Origin: Isoptericola peretonis
GTDB taxonomy: Bacteria > Actinomycetota > Actinomycetes > Actinomycetales > Cellulomonadaceae
Direction: 5' to 3'
NCBI GenBank assembly: GCA_023241745.1
Contig: JALQCY010000003.1
Coordinates: forward strand, 310,001 to 374,000
Length of the DNA stretch: 64,000 nucleotides
Below, piece by piece: positions 16,595-25,633 of this stretch. The translations under genes and the position numbers were made by a program. Every line of letters begins with the position of its first letter. Position 1 is the stretch's first letter. A model generated the notes under the pieces. That model did not search any database. It worked only from the letters and a program-made list of their open reading frames with translations, and was not told the origin of the DNA.

Positions 16595-17682
16595 CCTCCG
16601 TCCGCGTTGCCATCGTCGGTGTCGGAAACTGCGCATCGTCCCTGATCCAGGGCGTGCACTTCTACCGCGACGCCGCCCCGACCGACACCGTCCCCGGCCT
16701 CATGCACGTGCAGCTCGGCGACTACCACGTGCGTGACCTGGAGTTCGTGGCGGCGTTCGACGTCGACGCGAAGAAGGTCGGCTTCGACCTGGCCGAGGCG
16801 ATCGACGCCTCGGAGAACAACACGATCAAGTTCGCGGACGTGCCGCCCACGGGCGTCATGGTCCAGCGCGGCCCCACGCTCGACGGCCTCGGCGACTACT
16901 ACTCGGCGACGATCGAGGAGTCGGACGCGCAGCCGGTCGACGTCGTGCAGGCGCTGAAGGACGCGAAGGTGGACGTCCTCGTCTCCTACCTCCCGGTGGG
17001 CTCCGAGGAGGCGGACAAGTTCTACGCCCAGTGCGCCATCGACGCGAAGGTCGCGTTCGTCAACGCGCTGCCCGTCTTCATCGCGTCCGACCCCGAGTGG
17101 GCGAAGAAGTTCGAGGACGCGGGCGTGCCGATCGTCGGCGACGACATCAAGTCGCAGGTGGGCGCCACGATCACGCACCGCGTGCTCGCCAAGCTGTTCG
17201 AGGACCGCGGCGTCGTGCTCGACCGCACGTACCAGTTGAACGTCGGCGGCAACATGGACTTCAAGAACATGCTGCAGCGCGACCGCCTCGAGTCGAAGAA
17301 GGTCTCCAAGACGCAGGCGGTGACCTCCAACCTCACCGGCGCGCTCGGCGGCAAGAAGGAGGACCGCAACGTCCACATCGGGCCGTCGGACTACGTCGCG
17401 TGGCTCGACGACCGTAAGTGGGCGTACGTCCGCCTCGAGGGCCGCGCGTTCGGCGAGGTGCCCCTGAACCTGGAGTACAAGCTCGAGGTGTGGGACTCCC
17501 CCAACTCGGCCGGCATCATCATCGACGCCGTCCGCGCCGCCAAGATCGCGCTCGACCGCGGTGTCGGCGGCCCGATCCTGTCGGCGTCGACGTACTTCAT
17601 GAAGTCCCCGCCCGTGCAAATGGAGGACACCGCGGGCCGCGCCCAGCTCGAGGCGTTCATCCGCGGCGAGGTCGAGCGCTGA
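16591..17682 (+). CDS. ino1: inositol-3-phosphate synthase
   Basis: The enzyme converts glucose 6-phosphate to 1L-myo-inositol 3-phosphate with NAD+, the first step toward phosphatidylinositol, mycothiol and lipoglycans in actinobacteria. The 363-residue protein has the Rossmann start [18 protein letters not shown], followed by [51 protein letters not shown] and GGNMDFKNM, the conserved catalytic and NAD-binding segments of the actinobacterial Ino1 family. Its ATG overlaps the PadR stop. A perfect 14-bp hairpin follows 24 bp after its stop. It points toward the carbohydrate operon that contains three Gfo/Idh/MocA enzymes. Confidence 0.96.
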   Translation: MTSVRVAIVGVGNCASSLIQGVHFYRDAAPTDTVPGLMHVQLGDYHVRDLEFVAAFDVDAKKVGFDLAEAIDASENNTIKFADVPPTGVMVQRGPTLDGLGDYYSATIEESDAQPVDVVQALKDAKVDVLVSYLPVGSEEADKFYAQCAIDAKVAFVNALPVFIASDPEWAKKFEDAGVPIVGDDIKSQVGATITHRVLAKLFEDRGVVLDRTYQLNVGGNMDFKNMLQRDRLESKKVSKTQAVTSNLTGALGGKKEDRNVHIGPSDYVAWLDDRKWAYVRLEGRAFGEVPLNLEYKLEVWDSPNSAGIIIDAVRAAKIALDRGVGGPILSASTYFMKSPPVQMEDTAGRAQLEAFIRGEVER

Positions 17683-17706
17683 CCGGCATCCCGCACGCGT
17701 GACGTC

Positions 17707-17736
17707 AGGCCGGGGCACCCAGGGGTGCCCCGGCCT
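17707..17736. terminator. bidirectional intrinsic terminator (ino1 / carbohydrate operon)
   Basis: AGGCCGGGGCACCC (17707-17720) and GGGTGCCCCGGCCT (17723-17736) form a perfect 14-bp stem. It lies 24 bp after ino1 and 16 bp after the last gene of the leftward operon, so it can end both transcripts. Confidence 0.85.
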
Positions 17737-17752
17737 CGTCGTGCCCGACGCG

Positions 17753-18793
17753 TCAGGCCGCCAGCCGCACCACCGCTCCCCCTGCCGCGGCCGACTCCCG
17801 GGCCGCCGCGACGATGCGGAGCGTCCGCAGGCCGGCCCGACCGTCGGGTCCCGGCGTCTCGCCCGTGCGGACGCAGCGCAGGAAGTGCTCGAGCATCAGC
17901 GCGTCCAGGTTCTCGCCGAACCCGAGCCACGCCTGGCGGGAGCCGCCGTCCACGAGGCCGCCGACGTGCGCGCCGAACGGGTCGATCTCGACCGTGCCGC
18001 CCGTGCCCACGACCTGCAGCGTGAGCCCGCCCCACGTGGCCGCACCGTCCGGCACCGACCACGAGCAGTCGACGGTCACCTCGGCGCCGCCGGCGTAGGT
18101 GATGCTGACCAGCCCGCCGGTCTCGGCACGCACCCGCGGGTCGTCGCCGTGCAGGACCCGGTTGCTCACGGCGCGCACGGCGACGGCCTCCTCGCCGAGC
18201 AGCGCGTCCAGCAGGTCCGCCACGTGCACCACGTGGTCCGCGAGCGCCCCGCCCCCGGCCAGTTCCGGGTCGGTGAACCAGGCCCGCCCGGCGGGCAGCT
18301 TCCCGTTGTTCGTCCCGGTGGCGCCCAACACCGTGCCGAGCGCGCCGGACCCCACGAGGCCGCGCAGGGTGACGAACTCGGGGCTGAACCGCACCGGGTA
18401 CGCCGTCATCAGCAGCACGCCGGCGGCGTCGCACGCCGCGAGCATCTCCTCCGCGTCCTCGACCCGCGTCGCGAGCGGCTTCTCGCACAGCACGTGCGCT
18501 CCCGCCCCGGCCGCGGCCAGCACGACGTCCCGGTGCCGGGCGTTCTCCGCGCAGACGATCACGGCGTCCGGCCCCCACGCCAGGGCCTCGGCATAGGTGT
18601 CGACGTACGGCGCGCCGTGCCGCGCGGCGAAGTCGCCGCCACGGAGCTCGTCCGCGGGGGCGGTCGCGGCGTCCGGGTCGGCCGTGAGGAGCTCGACGTC
18701 CGGCCGGTCGCGCAGCAGCGCGACGTACGACGCGGCGTGCACGTGGGCGAAGGACAGGACGGCGACGCGTACGGGGGTCGTCGGTGCGTTCAT
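17753..18793 (-). CDS. Gfo/Idh/MocA-family oxidoreductase (operon gene 6)
   Basis: The 346-residue NAD(P)-dependent sugar dehydrogenase homologue has an N-terminal Rossmann fold (VRVAVLSFAHVHAASYVALLRDRPDVELLTADPD), in which the usual GxGxxG is replaced by SFAHVHA as in the variant subgroup of this family. The EKP motif is intact (HVLCEKPLATRVEDAEEML), as is the substrate-pocket segment GGALADHVVHVADLLDALLG. It is the last gene of the leftward operon; its ATG overlaps the TGA of the preceding Gfo/Idh/MocA gene. The substrate is presumably the imported carbohydrate or an oxidised intermediate. The preceding gene is a paralogue, so the pair may act in successive oxidation/reduction steps. Confidence 0.9.
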   Translation of the reverse strand: MNAPTTPVRVAVLSFAHVHAASYVALLRDRPDVELLTADPDAATAPADELRGGDFAARHGAPYVDTYAEALAWGPDAVIVCAENARHRDVVLAAAGAGAHVLCEKPLATRVEDAEEMLAACDAAGVLLMTAYPVRFSPEFVTLRGLVGSGALGTVLGATGTNNGKLPAGRAWFTDPELAGGGALADHVVHVADLLDALLGEEAVAVRAVSNRVLHGDDPRVRAETGGLVSITYAGGAEVTVDCSWSVPDGAATWGGLTLQVVGTGGTVEIDPFGAHVGGLVDGGSRQAWLGFGENLDALMLEHFLRCVRTGETPGPDGRAGLRTLRIVAAARESAAAGGAVVRLAA

Positions 18794-19929
18794 GCCGGGC
18801 TCCCGGTGGCTGCGAGGGCGGACGTGGCGGGCGGGGGCAGGGGCGTGTCGCCGAGGTCGCTCACCCGGGCGGCGGTGTCCACCGTGACCGGCTCCCCCGA
18901 ACCGATCGACGCGAGCGCCGCCTCGGCGAGCTCGACGGCGACGAGCCCGTCGACCGCGCTCACCCGCGGGTGGCGCGGGTCGTCGGACCGGAGCGTCGTG
19001 GGCGACGCCGCGAACGCCTGGGCGAACTCGCGGATCTCGGTGAGGTACGGGCTCTCCCCCGCCGCGGGCGCGGGACGGGCGAGGCCGCCCGACGGGACGG
19101 GGGGCAGGTCGGTCCGCACCCCGCCCGAGGCGGCGGAGTCGAAGCGCAGCACCCCGGCGTCCCCCGCCACGTGGAAGGACGTCCGGAAGGACGTGTGCGG
19201 CGCGCCCCACAGGCCCCGGACGTGGGTGATCGCCCCGCCGGCGTGGGTGAGGACGACGTGCGCGAGAGTGTGCGGCGCGCCGGCCTCCTCCAGCGACCTC
19301 CGGGTGGCGTAGACGCTGGTCACCTCCCCTGCCACCCACCGGGCGACGTCGATGTCGTGGACCATGAGGTCCAGCACGACCCCGCCCGACCGGGCGTCGT
19401 CGGCGAACCACGGCGCCCAGGCGGGGAACGCCCCGCCGCGGGCGAACCGCAGGACCGCGGGGCGCCCGATCTCCCCGGCCCGCACGGCCTGCCGCAGGAG
19501 GGCGTACTCGGGGAAGAACCGCACCACGTGGCCGGGGTACAGCTGGCGGTCCGCGGTGCGGGCCGCGGCGAGAAGCGCGGCGGCGTCGGCCGCCGTCCTG
19601 CCCAGGGGCTTCTCGCAGAGCACGTGGCGCCCGGCGGCGAGCGCCGCGGACGCGATCTCCAGGTGCGTCGGCGTGGGTGTCACGACGTCGACGACGTCGA
19701 CGACCTCGAGCAGCTCGCCGAGCGAGGCTGCGACGCGGCCGCCGTACGCGGCGGCGAGCTCGCCCGCCCCGTCGGCCGAGTGGACGACGAGCTCGGCGCC
19801 GAGGGCCCGCCACGCGGGCGCATGGGCCCGCGCGATGGTCCCGGCGCCCACGAGTCCGACGGTGAGGGGCGGCGCCGGCCGTCCTGACGGTGCTGAACGT
19901 GCTGCTGGTGGTGCTGGCGGTGCTGACAT
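18790..19929 (-). CDS. Gfo/Idh/MocA-family oxidoreductase (operon gene 5)
   Basis: The protein is 379 residues. The N-terminal 22 residues are an Ala/Pro-rich extension, then the Rossmann fold LTVGLVGAGTIARAHAPAWRALGAELVV has the GxGxxA motif. HVLCEKPLGRTAADAAALL is the catalytic EKP region and GGVVLDLMVHDIDVARWVAG carries the conserved His-Asp pair near the substrate. The C-terminal alpha/beta domain is full length. GGGAG lies 5 bases before ATG 19929. The start is 8 bp after the permease stop and its end overlaps the next gene by ATGA. Typical members act on inositol, glucose, galactose or amino sugars, and no residue fixes the substrate here. Confidence 0.92.
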   Translation of the reverse strand: MSAPPAPPAARSAPSGRPAPPLTVGLVGAGTIARAHAPAWRALGAELVVHSADGAGELAAAYGGRVAASLGELLEVVDVVDVVTPTPTHLEIASAALAAGRHVLCEKPLGRTAADAAALLAAARTADRQLYPGHVVRFFPEYALLRQAVRAGEIGRPAVLRFARGGAFPAWAPWFADDARSGGVVLDLMVHDIDVARWVAGEVTSVYATRRSLEEAGAPHTLAHVVLTHAGGAITHVRGLWGAPHTSFRTSFHVAGDAGVLRFDSAASGGVRTDLPPVPSGGLARPAPAAGESPYLTEIREFAQAFAASPTTLRSDDPRHPRVSAVDGLVAVELAEAALASIGSGEPVTVDTAARVSDLGDTPLPPPATSALAATGSPA

Positions 19930-19937
19930 CGTGCTCC

Positions 19938-20819
19938 CTACTTGAGTCCGGAGTGGGCGAGGCCGTCGATCACACGCCGCTGCATCACGACGAAGAGCAG
20001 CAGGATCGGGGCCATGGCGAGCACGCTGGCCGCCATCATCACCGTGTAATCGGTGGTGGTGCGCCCGGCGAAGGTCGCGATGCCGGCGGCGAGGGGCATG
20101 CTCTCCGCCCGCGTCGAGACGATGAGCGGCCACAGCAGGTCGTTCCACGACCACAGGACCGTGATGATGGTGAGCGCGCCCAGGCTGGGCCCGGCGAGCG
20201 GCAGCATGACCCGCACGAACACCTGGAAGGGGTTGGCGCCGTCGAGCCGCGCCGCCTCCTCGAGCGAGTCGGGCACGCCCCGGAAGAACTGCATCATGAG
20301 GAAGGTGCCGAACGCGCTGAAGATGCCGGGGGCGGCGATGCCGGCCACGGTGTTCAGCCAGCCGAGCCCGTTGACGATCTGGTACTGCGGGATGAGGTAC
20401 ACCTGCGAGGGCACCATGAGGATCGACAGCACGAGCGCCAGCAGCATTCCGCGCAGCGGGAAACGCATCCGCGCGAACGCATAGCCCGCCATCGAGCACA
20501 GGACCAGCTGCCCGACGGTCCGCACGACCGTGATGGACACCGACACCCAGAACTCCTGGAGGAACGGGAGCTTGGCGAACACCTCGGCGTAGTTGCCCCA
20601 CTGCAGCTCCCCCGGCCAGAAGACCGGCGGCACGCTCATCACCTGGGCGTTCGTGGACAGCGAGGTGAGCAGCTGCCACACGAACGGGAACACCATCACG
20701 AGGCCGCCCGTGGCGAGCAGCACGTGCGCCCACACGTTCGAGCCGTGGCGCGACGTGCGACGCGCCCGGGTGCGGCCGGCGGCCGGCGGTGCGCCGGCCG
20801 TGAGAGTGGCCTCAGGCAT
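19938..20819 (-). CDS. carbohydrate ABC transporter permease (MalG-like)
   Basis: The 293-residue inner-membrane permease has six helices from about residue 30 (WAHVLLATGGLVMVFPFVWQLLTSL). The EAA loop that docks the ATPase is EEAARLDGANPFQVFVRVMLPLAGP. The C-terminus ends on a cytoplasmic RRVIDGLAHSGLK, typical of CUT1-family MalG proteins. ATG 20819 has AGGAGG 8 bases upstream and lies 8 bp inside the end of the partner permease. No ATP-binding subunit is encoded in this operon; in actinobacteria many CUT1 importers share a single MsiK-type ATPase encoded elsewhere. Confidence 0.95.
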   Translation of the reverse strand: MPEATLTAGAPPAAGRTRARRTSRHGSNVWAHVLLATGGLVMVFPFVWQLLTSLSTNAQVMSVPPVFWPGELQWGNYAEVFAKLPFLQEFWVSVSITVVRTVGQLVLCSMAGYAFARMRFPLRGMLLALVLSILMVPSQVYLIPQYQIVNGLGWLNTVAGIAAPGIFSAFGTFLMMQFFRGVPDSLEEAARLDGANPFQVFVRVMLPLAGPSLGALTIITVLWSWNDLLWPLIVSTRAESMPLAAGIATFAGRTTTDYTVMMAASVLAMAPILLLFVVMQRRVIDGLAHSGLK

Positions 20820-21795
20820 AGGTGACCCACCTCCTCTGCATGCGGAACTGGAGCAGGGTGACCGCACCCACGATCAGCAGGATCACCATCGCGATGGCGG
20901 CGGCGAACCCCTTGTCGTTCCGCAGGAACGCCTCGTTGTAGAAGAGGTAGACGAGGGACTGCGTCTGCTGGATCGCGGGGTTGGCCTGGCCCATGAGGGC
21001 GTACAGCAGGTCGAAGAGCTGGAACCCGTTGATCACCGTGATCACGGTGACGAAGAAGACGCTCGGGGTCAGCAGCGGCACCGTCACGGACCTGAACTGC
21101 CGCCAGGCCGTCGCGCCGTCCAGGGACGCCGCCTCGTACAGCTCGGGCGGGATGTTCCGCAGGCCGGCCGACAGGATGATGACGGCGAACCCGAGCGAGG
21201 TCCACAGGCCCACGACCGACACCGCGACCAGCGCGAAGCCGGGCGTCGACGTCCACGCGGGCCCGTCGATCCCGACGAGGCCGAGCAGCCAGTTGAGGAT
21301 GCCGAAGTCGCCGTTGAAGATCAGGCGCCACACCATCGCGACCGCGGTCGGCATCGCCACGTACGGCATGAAGAAGAGCACGCGGTAGAACGCCGTGAAC
21401 CGCATCCCCGGCCGGCTGAGCAGGCTGGCGACGACCATCGCGATCGGGATTCCGAGCAGCACGATCGCGGTGTAGACGAGCGTGTTGACGACGGCGGTTC
21501 CCAGGTCCGGATCGTTCGCGAGACGCACGTAGTTCTCGGTGCCCACCCAGGTCTGGCCGCCGAAGGCGCCCCACTCGGTGAAGCTGAAGTAGCCGGTCTG
21601 CACGATGGGCCACAGGTAGAAGACCACGACCCCGACCATGGTGGGCAGCACGAACAGCACGGGCCACCAGCCGTCGTGGCGGCGCCGGGAGCGGCGCGGC
21701 CCGCCGGCTTGCGCCACGGGCGGGCTCGGGGTGGAGCCCCGGGCGGGCGAGGCGACGCCGTCGCCCGCCCGGGGGGATCGGTCGACGGAGGTCAT
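20812..21795 (-). CDS. carbohydrate ABC transporter permease (MalF-like)
   Basis: The 327-residue protein has a 40-residue hydrophilic Ala/Pro/Arg-rich N-terminus, then six to seven helices starting WWPVLFVLPTMVGVVVFYLWPIVQTGYFSF. The EAA motif is ELYEAASLDGATAWRQFRSVTVPLLTP. It pairs with the downstream MalG-like permease to form the membrane channel of a CUT1 sugar importer. Its ATG overlaps the stop of the binding-protein gene as ATGA, so the three transport genes are translationally coupled. Confidence 0.95.
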   Translation of the reverse strand: MTSVDRSPRAGDGVASPARGSTPSPPVAQAGGPRRSRRRHDGWWPVLFVLPTMVGVVVFYLWPIVQTGYFSFTEWGAFGGQTWVGTENYVRLANDPDLGTAVVNTLVYTAIVLLGIPIAMVVASLLSRPGMRFTAFYRVLFFMPYVAMPTAVAMVWRLIFNGDFGILNWLLGLVGIDGPAWTSTPGFALVAVSVVGLWTSLGFAVIILSAGLRNIPPELYEAASLDGATAWRQFRSVTVPLLTPSVFFVTVITVINGFQLFDLLYALMGQANPAIQQTQSLVYLFYNEAFLRNDKGFAAAIAMVILLIVGAVTLLQFRMQRRWVTYA

Positions 21796-23093
21796 TCCTT
21801 CGCCAGCTCCGCGTCCATCGCGTCCGCGAGCTCCTGCGCCACGTCCTCGACGGGGCGCTCGCCGGAGAACGCCTGCGGGAGGAGCTCGTTCTCGAGCGCG
21901 TTCCACGCGGCCGTGTGCTGGGAGATCGGGTACGGGAAGGACATCTCGTCCGCGGACTCCAGGAACACGTCGATCCCGAAGCTCGGGACCGAGTCCACGA
22001 ACGCCTGCTGCGTCCCGGTGTACGCGGGGTTCGCGACGCCCATCTCCGCCTGCGTGCGCTGGGCCTCCTCGGAGCCGAGGTACGCCAGGAAGGCGTTCGC
22101 CGCCTCCTTGTTCGCACTGTCGGCGGCGACGACGTTGGCCAGGCCGTGGATGACGGTGGCCCGCCGCTCGGGGCCCTCGGGCAGGCGCACGGTCCCGAAG
22201 TCGTCCTTGTTCGGCGAGTCCTTCATCTCCGCCACCGACCAGTTCCCGGACCAGAACATGGCGGCCTTGCCGGAGTTGAACCACACGTTCGGTTTCGTGT
22301 CCGACAGCTGCTGGACGGTGGGCGAGGCGCCGTCGGCGACGAGGTCCGCCCACAGCCGCAGACCCTCGATCGAGGCCGGGTCGTCGTAGCCGGAGGACTT
22401 CCCGTCGTCCGAGATCACGTGGCCGCCGGCCTGCAGGATCGTGTCGTAGTAGCTGCTCTGCCCGCCGCCGTTGAGCTCGGTGACGACGCCGTACACGCCC
22501 TGGTCGGCCAGCTCGTCGGAGATGGTGCTCGCCGCGGCGGTGAAGTCGTCCCACGTCCAGTCGTCCGTGGGCAGGTCCACGCCGGCCTGCTCGAAGAGCG
22601 CTGTGTTGTACCAGAGCGCCACCGTGTCGAAGTCCTTGGGCACGCCGTACTGCGCACCGTCGAACGAGTACAGCTCGTTGAGCGCCTCGGGATACTTCGA
22701 CGGGTCGACGTCTCCGCTCTCCACGAGGCCGGTGATCGGCTCGAGAAGGTCGTTCGCGGCGTAGAGCTGGACGTTCGGGCCGTTCATCCAGAACACGTCG
22801 GGCAGGGTGCGCGACTCGCCCTGCGTCTGCAGCTTGGTGAAGTACTGCTGGTACGGCGTGAGGTCGACGGTGACCTTGATGCCCGGGTACTTCTCGTTGA
22901 AGTCCTTGATGTTCTGGTCGATCGCCGGCTTCTGGTTCTCGTCCCAGATCGCGTAGGTGATCTCGGCCTGGGCGTCGGTGGGTGCGACCGCCGCGCCGTC
23001 GTCGGCGGCGTCGTCGCCGCCCCCGCACGCGGAGAGCGTCAGTGCCACGGCGGCGACGCCCGCGAGGGAGGCGCTGCGCAGGAGATGCTTCAT
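21792..23093 (-). CDS. extracellular sugar-binding lipoprotein of the ABC importer
   Basis: The protein is 433 residues. A lipoprotein signal peptide is present: basic start, then SLAGVAAVALTLSACGGG, with the lipobox LSAC giving a diacylated Cys. The mature part is a type II periplasmic-binding fold of the MalE/UgpB family (EITYAIWDENQKPAIDQNIKDFNEKYPGIKVTVD..., DVFWMNGPNVQLY, WYNTALFEQAGVDLPTDDWTWDDF, KAAMFWSGNWSVAEM). Aromatic residues suitable for stacking on sugar rings are frequent. GAGGAG lies 8 bases before ATG 23093, 29 bp after the ROK-fusion gene. The substrate cannot be read from sequence. Confidence 0.95.
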   Translation of the reverse strand: MKHLLRSASLAGVAAVALTLSACGGGDDAADDGAAVAPTDAQAEITYAIWDENQKPAIDQNIKDFNEKYPGIKVTVDLTPYQQYFTKLQTQGESRTLPDVFWMNGPNVQLYAANDLLEPITGLVESGDVDPSKYPEALNELYSFDGAQYGVPKDFDTVALWYNTALFEQAGVDLPTDDWTWDDFTAAASTISDELADQGVYGVVTELNGGGQSSYYDTILQAGGHVISDDGKSSGYDDPASIEGLRLWADLVADGASPTVQQLSDTKPNVWFNSGKAAMFWSGNWSVAEMKDSPNKDDFGTVRLPEGPERRATVIHGLANVVAADSANKEAANAFLAYLGSEEAQRTQAEMGVANPAYTGTQQAFVDSVPSFGIDVFLESADEMSFPYPISQHTAAWNALENELLPQAFSGERPVEDVAQELADAMDAELAKE

Positions 23094-23122
23094 CGGGGTG
23101 CTCCTCGGGTTGGATGGGCCTC

Positions 23123-25633
23123 TCAGGTCCCGGGCCTCGGTGCCGCGGGGTCGACGTCGTCGTCGAAGTGGGCCGCGACCTCGGGGGCCACGGGCCGGAC
23201 ACGCTGCGGCGCGGACCCTGCGCGCAGCGAGACGGTGGCGGCGATGCCCGCCGCGACCGCGTCGCGGGCCATCACCGGCGAGGTGGTGAGCGGCGCGCCG
23301 TCGGCCACGTGCCGCAGGAACTCGGCCACGGTGAGCCGGTCGGCGTCCTGGTGCCCCTGCCCCTGGGCGACGACCGGGTACTCGACGTCGCCACGCTCGG
23401 CGTACGACGTCCTGCGGTTCCACACGCGCACCGTGGCGCCGTCGCCGTCGCCGAAGTTCTCCAGGCGGCCGTGCGTGCCGATGACCGTGTAGTTGCGCCA
23501 GTAGTCGGGCGTGAAGTGGCACTGCTCGTAGCTGGCGAGCACGCCGTTGCCCAGCCGCATGAGCATCATCGACGTGTCCTCGACGTCGATGGTCGGGTGC
23601 AGCCCCGTCTGCTCGAGCGGCGGCCAGTTGTCGTAGGAGAACCAGTCCGTCATGAGCTGGCCCGTGCGGTCGGCCCGGTCCGTCACCCGCCCGTAGACCT
23701 GGAGGTCCCCCATCCCCACGACGTCCCGCGTGGTCGAGCCCGCCAGCCAGTGGATGACGTCGATGTCGTGCACCGCCTTCTGCAGCAGCAGGCCCGTGCT
23801 CCGTGCGCGGTCGGCGTGCCAGTCCTTGAAGTAGTAGTCGCCCCCGTTGCCCACGAAGTGGCGGCACCAGACCGCCTGCACCTCGCCGATCTCGCCGCGC
23901 GCCACGATCTCGTGCATGGTGCGGACCACCGCCATGTGGCGCATGTTGTGGCCGACGTACAACGGCGTGCCCGTCTCGGCCGCCGCGGCGAGCACCCGGT
24001 CGCAGTCCTCGGTGGTGGTCGCGAGCGGCTTCTCGAGGTAGACGGCGACGCCGGACCGCAGCAGGTCTTCGGCGATCCCGGCATGCGTGTCGTCGGGGGT
24101 GCAGACGAGCGCGGCGTCGAGCGCGACGTCGCGCAGCAGGTCCCGGTGGTCGGTCGCGAAGCTGGTGCCCGGCCCGAAGAGGGTGTAAGCGCGGTCCCGA
24201 GCGGCCGGGTCGACGTCCGCGGCCGCGACGACCCGTGCCGGGACCCCTGTGCGGCCCACCCACTGGGCCAGCCGCGCCCTCGCCCCGACGCCGATCACGG
24301 CGACATGCAGCGGCTCGCGCACCCGGGCTGCGGGAGCGCCCGCGGCCGCCTCCCGGGGGGCGTCCGCCGGTTCGGCCGGGCGGTCGTCCTCGGGCACGCC
24401 GGCGCCCTCGTCGGCGCTCTCCTGCCGCCGGGCGGCGACGGCCAGCGCCTCGGCCAGCGACGCCGCCGGGTCTGCGGCGCGCAGCGACGGCGCAGCGATC
24501 TCGCCGCTGCCGAACACGTCCTGGGAACCGACCTCGAGCGCGCGGACCAGGGCGCCGAGCGCCGCGCCGTCGGACGAGAACGCCGACGTCACCAGCGGAG
24601 CGGCGGCGCGCGGACGCACCAGGCGCTCGACCTCCGCCTGCAGCGGCGCCCGGAGCAGCTCGCCCGCACGGGAGAGGCCGCCGCCGAGCACCACGCACTC
24701 GGGATCGACCACCATCGCGAGGGTCGCGACGCCCGGCGCGACCCGGCGCACGTACTGCTGCAGCAGCTCGAGGGCCGCGGCGTCGCCCTCGTGGGCGCGC
24801 ACCGCCACCTCCTCGGCCCCGCCCGCCTGCTCGATCTCGCCCAGCAGGCTGCCCTCGCACCACCCGTCCCAGCCGGTCCAGGAGAAGTCCCCGACCTCAC
24901 CGGCGGCGAACCGGTTGCCGCGGTAGACCTGTCCCCCGAGCACGAGCGCCGCGCCGATCCGGTACCCCAGCTGGACCAGCACGACGTCGTCGGCGAGGCG
25001 CGCCGCCCCCAGGGCGTGCTCCGCGAGCGCCGCCATGTTGATGTCGTTCTCGATCACCACGGGGTGCTCCCCGCCCGTCGAGAGCCGGGCCGCCAGGTTC
25101 ACACCGGTCCAGTCGGCGATGGGCAACGACAGCCGCACCCGCTCGCCGTCGACGATGCCGGGGACCGCGGCCGCCACGGCGGCGAGGCGCGACCGGGGCG
25201 CGTCGACCTCATCGAGGAGGTCCCGCTGGACGCTCCGCGCGACCTCGAGCCGGGCCACCCCGTCCACCGGGCCGTCCACGCTCCGCCGCACGACAGCACG
25301 GACCTGACCGGCCAGGTCGGCGATCATCCCCGTCACCGAGTGCACGCCGAGGTCGAGCCCGACGACGTACCGCGCGTCGGCGGCGAACGCGAAGTGCCGC
25401 GCCGGACGCCCCAGCGCACCCTCGTCCGCCCCGGGCACCTCGCGCGCCAGCCCTCGCTCGACGAGCTCGGAGACGATCGACTCGACGGTGGGACGCGACA
25501 GCCCCGTGTCCTTGGCCAGCGCCGTGAGCGTCGTCGACGGGCTGCCTCGCAGCACCTCGATGCAGCTGAGGGTGTTGCGCCGGCGGACGTCCGTGACCCG
25601 CCGGTCCTGCGCGCGGGGTCCGTTCCGGACCAT
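23123..25633 (-). CDS. ROK-family repressor fused to a Gfo/Idh/MocA oxidoreductase
   Basis: One uninterrupted 836-residue frame encodes two full proteins. Residues 15-75 are a winged-helix HTH (LTALAKDTGLSRPTVESIVSELVERGL). Residues 85-370 are a ROK sugar-kinase-like fold (GLDLGVHSVTGMIADLAG, catalytic-type Asp197 in IENDIN, VVLGGGLSRAGELL). The ROK zinc motif is missing: the usual GH is GD249 and no CxCGxxGC is present, so the ROK part is probably a sensor and not a kinase. Residues about 385-441 are an Ala/Pro/Glu-rich linker. Residues 442-836 are a dehydrogenase with VAVIGVGARARLA, EKPLA (534-538) and VHDIDVIHWL. ATG 25633 has CAGGAGG 5 bases upstream. It heads the carbohydrate operon and probably controls it. 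Confidence 0.9.
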   Translation of the reverse strand: MVRNGPRAQDRRVTDVRRRNTLSCIEVLRGSPSTTLTALAKDTGLSRPTVESIVSELVERGLAREVPGADEGALGRPARHFAFAADARYVVGLDLGVHSVTGMIADLAGQVRAVVRRSVDGPVDGVARLEVARSVQRDLLDEVDAPRSRLAAVAAAVPGIVDGERVRLSLPIADWTGVNLAARLSTGGEHPVVIENDINMAALAEHALGAARLADDVVLVQLGYRIGAALVLGGQVYRGNRFAAGEVGDFSWTGWDGWCEGSLLGEIEQAGGAEEVAVRAHEGDAAALELLQQYVRRVAPGVATLAMVVDPECVVLGGGLSRAGELLRAPLQAEVERLVRPRAAAPLVTSAFSSDGAALGALVRALEVGSQDVFGSGEIAAPSLRAADPAASLAEALAVAARRQESADEGAGVPEDDRPAEPADAPREAAAGAPAARVREPLHVAVIGVGARARLAQWVGRTGVPARVVAAADVDPAARDRAYTLFGPGTSFATDHRDLLRDVALDAALVCTPDDTHAGIAEDLLRSGVAVYLEKPLATTTEDCDRVLAAAAETGTPLYVGHNMRHMAVVRTMHEIVARGEIGEVQAVWCRHFVGNGGDYYFKDWHADRARSTGLLLQKAVHDIDVIHWLAGSTTRDVVGMGDLQVYGRVTDRADRTGQLMTDWFSYDNWPPLEQTGLHPTIDVEDTSMMLMRLGNGVLASYEQCHFTPDYWRNYTVIGTHGRLENFGDGDGATVRVWNRRTSYAERGDVEYPVVAQGQGHQDADRLTVAEFLRHVADGAPLTTSPVMARDAVAAGIAATVSLRAGSAPQRVRPVAPEVAAHFDDDVDPAAPRPGT

